The notes under the pieces are model-generated. The model was given only the letters and a program-made list of their open reading frames with translations. It had not been told where the DNA came from and ran no database searches. A DNA stretch of 64,000 nt from Bacillota bacterium. Its GTDB lineage: Bacteria; Bacillota; Clostridia; Lachnospirales; Lachnospiraceae. Position 1 is the first letter of the stretch. Every line of letters begins with the position of its first letter. The stretch spans positions 62,001 to 126,000 of the forward strand of contig JAEYOY010000038.1 of assembly GCA_023411215.1 (NCBI GenBank). The letters are read 5' to 3'. A program made the translations under genes and the position numbers. Positions 1-11,200 of this stretch are shown piece by piece.

Positions 1-2210
1 AGTTCTAGTCAGAGTAACTGCATTTTGGCTCTGGTTTCCTGCAAGATCAATCGCTGTAATGCTAAAGGTATTCCATCCTTCCGTCAGCCTGATACCGTCA
101 AAATCAAAGGTACCGCCTATTTTCACACTGGCCTTAGCGATTACTTCTCCTGACTTTTTCAGCAGTACCTTCGTACCGGTTGTGGGGCCTTCACTGGATA
201 CGGTACCATTAATCTTTAGATACTCCATCGAGGTGGTTCCGGTTGCCGGTGAGATTAAAGTTACATCTGCCGGTTGGATACTGTCAAATGCAAATACATA
301 GACTTTTTCATCGGATACATTTCCTGCAGGATCCATTGCATAGTAGAAAAGAACATTTGTCCCCTGGGAAGGCGTAAGTTCCTTACTGCCTGCCGCTGAC
401 CCTGAGCTTCCGTTCAAATTCCAGTAAATAGTATCATTCGTCCCGGTAGCCAAAGTTACCTTAGTAGTCGGAGATTTGAATATTTGATTATCTCCATCCG
501 GTACTGCAGGATTCGTATGGATACTTACCAAAGGCTTGGTATTATCAATGGTTAAAGTCTTGTTATAGCTTTGTGAGGCTAAATTACCAGCTTTGTCCTT
601 TGCACTGACCGAGATGGCAAGGGCATCGAAGCTTCCGCTTCCTATATTGAATTTTCCCTCATAATAGTCTCCTGTTTCGATATATTGCATCGATACAGCT
701 GTTGTTCCTATATAGAGGATAACATCTCCTACACCGCCCAAATCCGTTGCCTTTGCTCTTACTGTAATGATATCACCTGCTTTGGCAATGATACTGTCTG
801 AGTAGGCTGCTGCATTTTTCATCACACTGATCACAGAAACAGCAGGTGCAGTTTTATCTATTGTGAAATGCAATGTCTTGGAATAAGTTATCCCTTTGCT
901 TACATATTTGGCAACCAGAGTATGTGCCCCTGCTATAGAATAACTTCCTCCATTGAAGGCTATACCGTCAATTGTTACTGTAGTTCCTTGCTGTTCTTGT
1001 GTTCCTTCAAAGGTAGTGAAGGATATATCCAGACTGGAGTTGACCAACATACCTTCGGTTACACCATTTACAATTATATTTACTGCAAGTCGGTCAATCG
1101 AAAAGCTCAGTTGCTGTTCCGTAGTATTTCCTGCCATATCCACTGCCTTTGCGATTACCTTATAAGTGACTACCTGATTTGCCATTCCGGTAAAGGTATA
1201 CTGACCACTGCTATTTAGAGTAATTGCTTCGCCGGAATCATTTAGAACAGTTAAATTTCCCTCGTTTGTCTTAATTGTAAGTGTCACACTCTGATCTTTA
1301 TAAGTAGCTCCATTGAAGGCTCCAGTGATCGATATTACCGGCTTGGTCTTATCAATCGTGAAGCTCTTTGTCACTATATTAGAGACATGGTTCATGGAAT
1401 CTTTTGTCTTTGCGGTTAGAACATAATCGCCATCTAAGGATATGGTGTCTCCCATGTGATAGGTAACAAGTACTCCACTCCTTCTCAGGGTTACCTCGGC
1501 ATTGGTAAGTAGAATCTGCTGTGAAGTAACGTCATCCGTAAAGCTTAAGATAGGAGTAACCGCATAATTATAAATCGCATGATCCGATACTCCTACAACA
1601 GCTGCTACAGGAGCTGATTTGTCAATGATAAATTCAACTACCTTGCTGCTGGTTTTATCAGAATAACCGGGATTCGTGGCAACTATCTCAAGACGGTATG
1701 CACCCGGTCCTGTAAGCGCCGGTACACCATTCTCTTTAATCACTATATTTCCGTTTGGCAGTTTCAGGCTTGCCTTATAGCTATAATTGGCCTGGTTACT
1801 GTTCTCAGGGAGAGTACCTACGTCCGAAGCTAGGGAAACCGAAATGGTTGCAGTCTCATATATACCGCCATTTGTAACTCCATTGATTGTGATTACCGGA
1901 CTGCTGCTGTCCCATATAATATCAAAGTTACTGCTGACCGTCTTGATATTTCCGGCTGCATCCTTTGCTGTGGCAGTCAAAACATAATGACCTGCTTCGC
2001 GTATCGAATCACCTGTATAAGTCAGTCCTCCATTGCTTATCTCTGTCGACAGTGTAGCTCCATTCAGGGATATCATTCGGGTCGATACAACAGAATCAGC
2101 ACTAAAGGTGATGACCGGAGCAATTCCATCCTGATTGTTCTTCAGTTTTGTACCATTTTCAGGATTATTAATTTCTACTCCCGGTGCAGTAGTATCTATT
2201 GTGAAATTAT
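1..2210 (-). repeat. Array of bacterial Ig-like domains in the giant gene
   Basis: About eight tandem beta-sandwich repeats are marked by the linker I-D-K/T-T/S-A/K-P followed by a V-x-I-x-G-V strand, for example IDTTAPGVEINNP, IDKSAPVAAVVGV, IDKTKPVISITGA and IDKTAPAVSVISV. Spacing is roughly 230-330 bp. The last domain is cut by the window edge at ITAIDLAGNQSQNAVTLTRT. Such arrays usually act as stalks holding functional domains away from the cell wall. Confidence 0.8.
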
Positions 2211-5200
2211 AGGTTGTCTTTTGCTTTCTGCCAGCAATCGCAATTACTACTTCATGAGAGCCCTCCGTGCTTATTTCTGCAGAAGCCTTCCCCATCCCTG
2301 TTGCTATGCTTGTTCCTTTGTCTGTGATGACAATTTGCTCACCGTCTGCAGTTACATTAATCACTGCCGTCTTATTAAACAACGCACCGACAAAGTTTTT
2401 TAATATACTAAATTCCTTGATACTATTATTTATTACATCCTTTTCGAAGCGATCAAGCTTCATTCCATCCTCTGCATTGATATCAGCTATCGTATCATAG
2501 GTAATCTTAATATCCTTATAATCCTTGAAGATCTTGAAATCCTTCAAGTGTAATGTGAGCATGGTGCCCCTCTCATCCAAGACAGCGTTGTCAACTTCAT
2601 AGGACGTCGATCCAACCATAAGAGCAAAGCCCGCCGGACCAGTAGGTATCGTAGCTGCATCCAGAGGTTTGCTGAAACTTAATTGTACTGATGTGCCATC
2701 AGCCGTAACTTCTGCCTTTTCACAGATTGGATTCTTAAGGAGGCTTACCATAAGATCTACGCCTGATACATGATTACTTGCGTTTATGACCGTGCCCAAA
2801 TTATGATTAAATACTGTTCCCTGGGTACTGTAGAAGCCATTATCTTCGTACAGATAAGCAGGGTCTGCATTATAGTGGACCTTATAGCCATCCATGGCAG
2901 GTACATAAATCCTGTAGGTGACGCTGGTCTTACCCTCGGGAATCAATACTTTTTCTTCCGCAATAATGTCGTCATTTATAGAAGAGCTATTGTTATCCCT
3001 GATTGCTTTTATATATATACTTCTTCCACCTTGAGGTGCTGCAGAAGGTAATGTGATTGACCCGGTAATCGCCTTACCCTTTACAAGGTTAATATCGATA
3101 TCCTCATTCACATCATACTTTAACTTTATCAAAGTAGCTGCTTCCTGATAGAAGACGCTTCCGTTTTCACTATAGAAGGTGGTGCAGTTGACCAATTCTG
3201 GAGCGTCAGACCAAAGTTCGATGGATAAGTTATTCCATTCGGCAGGAACCGCTATAGTATATTCTGTTGAAGTCCCGTTTTTAATCTCAAAACCAGTACC
3301 GCGCCAGCGATCATCCGCTTCGTCCTCGGTATTCTTTCCAATCAAAGCAGCAATAAAGCCGGTCACTCCACCTTCTGGAATGGAATAATCTTGCGGAAGT
3401 GATATGGTACCCATTATAAGTTTTACAGGAATCAACGTCATATCAATCCCAGTAAGATTACCGGTTCCATTCACTTCTACTGCTTGTTCTCGATCATAAG
3501 CAGTCTTCGTGCTTGTTTGATAAAAACCATTGCTAAAATATAGATATTTCGGATCAATCCGGTATTCCATCGTATACTTGTCAGAAGGTGCTACTATAAT
3601 CGTATACTCAGCGCTTGATTGGTCCTCAGGAATCGTTACCCGGATGATCCCATTGATATCATCCTTGTAATTATCATTGTCTTTATCATCATTCACGAAA
3701 ATTTCCACTTCAATTCCGCCCTTTGGAGCGGTACCGGAAGGAAGACGAACGGTACCGGAGATGGCGTTACCTTGTCTTAATTGGAGATCGATATTATCCT
3801 GATCAGCAAATGCCACATTAACCATATCCGCTTCGGCAAGTGTATCAACGCTCTTGTCGGTGCTGTAAAAATTCGAAGTATTCAGAAGACCTAAGCCTTC
3901 ACACCAGGTCTCTACATAATACGTTCCAAGCTCCTCGGGTACGATAATGGAATAATCCGTTGTATGAGCTCCTCCCTGGAACCAAAAATCGGTTCCGAAG
4001 TACGGATCATCTTCCTGATTATCCGGAGTATTATTGTCACTCCATGCAGCTATCCAACCGAAGAATCCTTCCGTCGGAGCATTGACCCCGTTAGGAAGAC
4101 TGATCGTACCGGAGATCCTTCTGCCCGGTTTCAGACTAAAGTCATGTGATACTGTGTCACTGTTTCCATCACTATCTATCGTGATGTCAATACCATCGGC
4201 ATCGATAAAGGTCAATCCCTTTGGCGAAGTAGCAAACACCGTATATTCTCCCGGCTTCAAACCATATATTCCATATTTACCATTGCTATCTACATCAAAG
4301 CCATTATAGCTATCATCCTGTATATTCTTTACATATACAAAAGCATAAGGTACAGGCAGTCCTGCAGTGTCCTTTACCGTGCCGGTTATCTGTTCCTTTT
4401 CAATTAGATTGAAATGAGCATATCCTGCATAAATCTCATTTCCTCCTTCCTCTACCTTATAGACCATGATGGAGCAATGACCGATCCAATCGATATTTTC
4501 AGCAAAAGAGAAGGTTACAGATTTATCTGTTACATCACTTACTGCCGGAGTAACAACATAATCTGCTCTATCATAATTCCAATCCGGATGAATATAAATT
4601 CGCAAAGTATCTCCGGCATTCCATGGAGCTTTACTGCCATTGGATAAGGCCAGGGTGACAGACTTATTCATCGTAGTATTTGCTTCGTAATAGGAAGGTG
4701 TAGCCGTCAATACATCAACGGACCTAAATCTACCATCGTTTGGCAGACTTATCGCCTGATTATTCTTGTAATAAAGCTTCAGTATGTATTCTCCGGGAGT
4801 GAATCTCATATCGTTTAGGTTGATCACAATATCATCGTACGAATAATATGGATTATTGCAGGTCAGCATTCGTTCTGTTCCGGTAGAATCATATATCTCA
4901 GCCTTTGTGGTTCCATCCAAATATATATTCAGATTTTGTCCATAAATGCGGATATCCGGTGACTCCTCCGTAATGTCTCCGATACCGTCTATTTGGGGAT
5001 ATCCAATATATAAATCTCCCTTGGCAAAAAACTGCCCATCCACATAAACCATAATTTGACAGTGGTAATCAAAGTCAAGCTCCATCTCCGGTAAAGTCAC
5101 TGTCATGGTGTTATCCGATGCAATTGTTTCCTCAAGTGTAATATACGAGCCATCTTTTTTATACAATCTGACAGCTACCTTGTCGGAAGAAGGCCATTGA

Positions 5201-8200
5201 TAAGCCCTTCCGTCTCTGTTGACTTCAAGCTTCAGAACCTTTCCTCCAACTTCCTCCGGTGTTATGCCTGAAGGTACTACATCAAGATAGTTCAGGAGAT
5301 AGAAACCACTAAAGCCATCAATTGAGGGGGTTTCATTCGCAAGATCTGCATTGTCATAAGTAAGTTTTAGCCTGTACTTGCCTGCTGCAAGCTGAATATT
5401 TCCATTGATTGCAATACTAAGATTACCCTCGTCCTTATCATAATCATATCCGCCATCAAAGAAGAAGTTCTCTCCTCCGGTAATCAGTTCACCTACCGCA
5501 TTACCGTTCTGATCACAGATCTGGGCACTCAGCTTGCTTAAATCCTTAATATTAGATCGATTTATCATATGAACCGAGATTCTATCATCACCGATACATG
5601 GTGTATCAATATAACGAATTCTTGGCTGGACATTATCTACGATTGATAATTGTACCGTACTCGTAGTTCCGACATTGATTTGTGTCATCACCGATTGAGA
5701 ATAGGTTGTTCTGTAATCTGATTCATTCCAGATCGCTGCACGTATATAGTATGTTCCATCTGGAATCCCACCGATTTTAAATCTACCCTGTTCATCCAGT
5801 TCAACGGTTGTAACATAATTGAGACGCTGCCATGTGCCGTTAAATACATCAACATATCCCTGACTAAATACCTGTCCGTCAATACTCACCGTTCCGATGA
5901 GCTTGGGCTGGGTAAGTCGGATCGATATGTTACTATTCTCTACCGTTCCATCCGCTTTCACCGTAATTATAGTCTCCATGGACCGACTATAGGGTGTATT
6001 AAGGTTTGGCTGCAGACTGATGGCATATCTTCCGGGCTTCAAAGCTCCGATTCTGAATGCTGCACCTTCCGAACGCCATTCACCATAACAGTCTTTATTT
6101 TCTTGTCCCAAAGGCCTAACATTGACATAGTACTGATCACCCTGCAATAGTTCACCCATAGGATCCAAAGCAGTTCCTCTGATCTGAACAGGATTTAGAT
6201 CCAGGGTAATATTGCTGACCGTCGTACCTTTCACTTGGACTTCAATAAAGTCAGAAGGAACATAATCTTTATTCTGATCATCCTCGTGAGCTCTGAGGAA
6301 GTAAGTACCCTCATCCAGACCACCGACTTTGAATACACCATCTTGATTTAGATATAAGTCAAACATATAGCTCCAATGATCGCCATCCTGTTTTTGAACC
6401 TCAATCACTCCGCCATTGGGATTGAGACCGCCGGCTTTTACTACTCCGGTGATCTGTGATTGAGCCAATGTAAGCGTTAATTCACTGTTTTGATCTGCAT
6501 CAATATTAATGATTGACTGTGACGTTGCGTACTTCGAACCAACCGGTGCCATAACAAGGAAGGAATAATCACCGCTAAAGCTTGAATCATCCCTTCTCGG
6601 CAGATCTTGCTTCGAGATATAGAATTTGCCTTCTAAATCAGTCGTGACCTCAGTGCTGTTGTTATCATCTTGATTGAGATTTGTAATTCTTACCCGCGTT
6701 TTTGGTACCACATTGCCATCCGGATCCTTTACGGTTGCAGAAACTGCATCCTGTCCGATGGTGAGATAGCTAAATCCGATTCTTCGATCATTTTTATAAA
6801 CCTCAAGCCAGCAGGTACCTGTCTGGGACAACAGTGCTTCTCCATCTGGACCACTGATGTCGACCTTAAGATTATCTCCGTCAAAGGACAGACCATTGTT
6901 AGAATCGATCTCATACCAATGAGCCGGTCCTCCAACATGAACCTTCAAATCATTGATTGAATCACTCTGGCTCCATTGGAAAATATCCATCAAGGAGGTT
7001 TTCTTTACTAAGATCTGAGCACTCATTCCGGATGCGATTGCATGCGGTGTACAAATCACCCATGGCGCAATATAGAAGTAACGAGTCGTTATATGCTGAT
7101 TACTGGAGATTAAGCTAAACTTATATTCACCTGCTGGCAGATTAAGACCATCAAACCAGAATTCCAGCCGATCATCCATTAATTCAGAGTCCTTGCTCTC
7201 CCATAGAATCTTGTCTGAATTGTCTAAGATTCTTGCAATCGTTTGTGGATTATCATAAAGGGTCAAGTAGCTACCGCGCAGACTGATTCGATCGCTCCGT
7301 TCACTGGTATCATCCACGCCTTCAATTACCGGTTCTCCAACCTGTAGATATCCGATTGCAATCCATTCTTCTCCGTTATATAACTTAACAGTAGCCCATC
7401 CGTCGGAAAGCTTACCGTTCTCCAGCTCATCCGGCAGGGTCGTAGTTAGGGTAGAATCTAAATGCTTCGTGCATGATAGACCGCTATATTCCTTACCGTC
7501 ACTTGCAATCAGCTTCACTGTCAATATGTCATCGCTATCCCACAGATCAGTCTTAACCCCACCCTGTAAGTCATCGACATAGAGCTTTAAGGACATACCC
7601 TGTGTTGCTTCCGGTCTCACGCCATTCGGTAGAACACTTAAATAATAGGTTACGTCAAATGCATTGGCGCCATTCTGATCATTGATAACCAGGGTCCCGT
7701 CATAGGTCAGCTTTACCAAGTATTTGCCTAAATCAACCTGCAGATTGTTATCAAGATATAGTTCAAGATCTGCTTCGTCTGAATTATAATTATACCATGC
7801 AATTTTAATGTGATTACTTGTAATCAGAAGCTCCGGATTAAGCTTACTGCCGTCAGCATTCAGGATTTCCGCTGCGAACCTGCTTCTATCCAGATTCCTA
7901 AAGTTCATAATACGCGCAGTAATCCTGTCATTACCTATTTGAGCACCATTTACCCACATAATTCTGGGAATTGCTCGATCTGTTAGGTATAAATCCTGTG
8001 TTTTAGCTGTACTAGTTAAGGTAACTATTTCAAATTTTGACATGGAATTACTGTTATACAGTTCTGTATAATCAGATGCTCCTGCTCTGATCTTATAATT
8101 ACCTTCCGGGAGTCCACCGGCTTTATAGGCGCCATCAAGCAGAGGTATGCTATAGATATACCCCGAACCATCCAGTCGATCCTCCCATACTTCAACATAG

Positions 8201-11200
8201 CCATCCGTCGTTACAAGCTGTCCATCCTTATCATATACACTTCCTGTCAGCATCGGCTGCATGAGCTCTAGGGCAATATGGTTGGGGATGGCCACACCGT
8301 TATTGTCAACATTGATTATCGTCTCACTTGATCTTGCAAACTCAGACTCACCTCTTGGAGCGATTGCAATTGCATATCTTCCAGGCTGCAGATTACCAAG
8401 AAGGAATCTGCCATCCCTAGTCTTTATCTCCGAGCTGCCATCATAATTACCCATCGATCTGATCATAACCTCATACTGGTTGCCCAACAGATCCGAACCA
8501 TTACCATCTTTTGCAGTACCGGTAATCTGGGGCTGCTTCAGCATCATATTCTTACCGGTCAACGGACTTCCATCATAGATTATCTCCATTAGGTCGGAGG
8601 ATACATAATCCATTTCCCATGGCCCGTTCGCATTTAGGTAATACTTCCTTCCACTCTCCAAACCGCCAAGCTTGTATGAGCCGTTGGGATAAATCGGCGT
8701 ACTTTGTACCCTTCGCCAATCCTGTGAAGGGTCTATAACATCCACATAACCGCTCTGTACCGCTACTGTTCCGGATTCTGTTACCGCCTGTACGGTTCCT
8801 GTGACCTGGACAGCATTCAGATTAATAGTTACTCCGGTACTGAAATCATCATTTTCTATATCGAAGAATGCTCTGCCGGATGCATCAGCTGATGTATCGG
8901 AAGGTATTGCTGTCATGTAGTAGCTTCCGCTGCCTCTCAAACGATTTTTAAATGAATAAAATCTACCGTCATGTCCGACCGTTAATCTTTCTCCCCAATC
9001 GTCGCCTTCTTTACCTACTTCAATAAACCCGCCGTCAGCATACTCACCATCCGATCTTCTTACCGTACCACACAGCACATCTGCTTCATTATATGCTACG
9101 ATTAATTCAGCAAATCCAACCGGTATATTATCCTTATTGACCGATAAATAGTATTCACCTTCCCATAGAGGGAAATTCCTGCCTTCTCCATCCGTTAATG
9201 TAAACATCAGATTTCGATCCGAGACCAGAAGATTATCCCCCTTAATTTCATAATCCCATGCATCGAGTCCATATAGATTAACACTGAGATTATCAGCAGC
9301 GGACCATCCAAAGCCAGGAAGACTGCTTTCCTCTACCGTAAAGCTCTTATTTGCATTGCTTGTAAAATCCGCATCACTCCAATCCAGACGAGGAACCACT
9401 TCGAACTCTCCACTGCCTGGCAGTTCCTTCTCTTCGTCGTTTATGAATACCTTTAAGGTATAATGAAGAGATGTCTTAAAGGTATGATTAAATTGAAAGC
9501 GAACGTCTCCTCCTACATTGGTATTTATGCTGTCTGCTAGCTTGACACCATCCAGCCATAGCTCCGCCCTTGTTTGATCGGCCAAATAGCTTCCCAGATA
9601 TTCACCCCAGATGACTGCTTCATTAGAGCCTTCATTTGCAGTAACAAATCCTATTGTACTTACTCCTACATCAAAGCCGCCGAGGGCAATTAACTGAGTG
9701 CCTCGGTAGACCTCTAAATCCCTTCTGCCTGCTTCGGCACTGGTATGCGCAGAAAGAGACAGCTGTAATATCTTCTCTTCAGGTACAGTCACCGTTATTG
9801 TATCTTCTATATTTCTCTGATCATCTGCCTTAATTACCTTGATGGTCAGTTCTTCGCCAATACCCCAGGGATACAGTCTGACATGATCCACTTCATCTAC
9901 ATCAAGTGCAAAATTGGTAACCCCATTCTGATACTGAGAAAGCTCAGCGACACCGGGAATTAGCTGTAATTGTTGGATGATATCCAGTTGGTTATTCTCA
10001 TAGGGAAGAGCCACTCCATTGTTCTTAACTTCAACCGTATATTTACCAAAGTTCAACTTACTTCTGATACTCTCATCAACAGTAAAATAAAACTCCCCTT
10101 CTTCTCCCCAGTTTTCTCCTCTTCTTACCGCTCCAAGATTAATCGTAGCAGTTGTTCCATCCGGAGTAATGGTAGCGGTTAACCCACCTCCATCATCAGT
10201 AAGTAGGGATGTATTATCAATCACCATTCGGATCTCATTGTAATGCCGTACAAAAGCATCCGCCCTTTTCAGCTTAAGCTCTTTTTTCTGCAAAAACAGC
10301 TCTGCATTGGCCGGAGTGATGTGATTGAAATCATCAATTCCGATTTCAATCGTATTCTCCGGAGTATAATCCTCGTATCCCTGGTTGCCTGCTTGAAGCT
10401 TATAGCCTGGCATCAGACCACCAATACTGAAGCTTCCCATTTCATCCGTCTGCTTACTGAAAACATATCGCCAGCCGGCATCAAACACAACCACACTGGA
10501 ATTAGCCACCGGCTGATGTTCCTCACCAGAATAATATACAACACCGCTTACTTGTGGTGCGGTAAGCTGAAGATCAAAGGAAGTCAGAGGATGACCGGTG
10601 CTCAGATCAGTAATTGTTCCGTCAGCGATTCTAAAAAACAATTCACAAGAATCGGTATTTCCTCCTTTTTGTGAAACAGCTCTGATAGCATACTCACCAT
10701 CGTTAAGGGTTGCAGCCCGGTAAACACCATCTCTTGATTCCCAATCAAAAAATACATTATGCTCGATTTCAGGATCCAAAGACCGTATTTCCAGATAAAA
10801 ATCGTTGTCAAGGAGTGTAATCATGTCTTTATCCCTGACCGTACCACTAAACTGCACTTTCTGAAACTTAAAGTTATATGTAAATAACGGTTGACCCTCC
10901 TTGTCGATACAGGTACCGTCAGTATTCACTTGAATCTCAAGCCATAGGGACCCCATCTGGTCTGTATTCTCAGATTGATATGCCCTGACTTGATATCTCC
11001 CTTCAGGCAATCGTGGAATTTGGAAGGTACCTCCATCCGGATGGATGGGATAAGCCCCTATGAATTGAGGCGGCTGACTGTCAGTAGTCTTTACTACTTC
11101 AATATTTCCACCGGCTGCGGGAAAATTATCCGGATCACTTACAGAACCCATCAACATAACATCTGCTACTGTAATTGGATCAGAGATTTTATTTGTACCA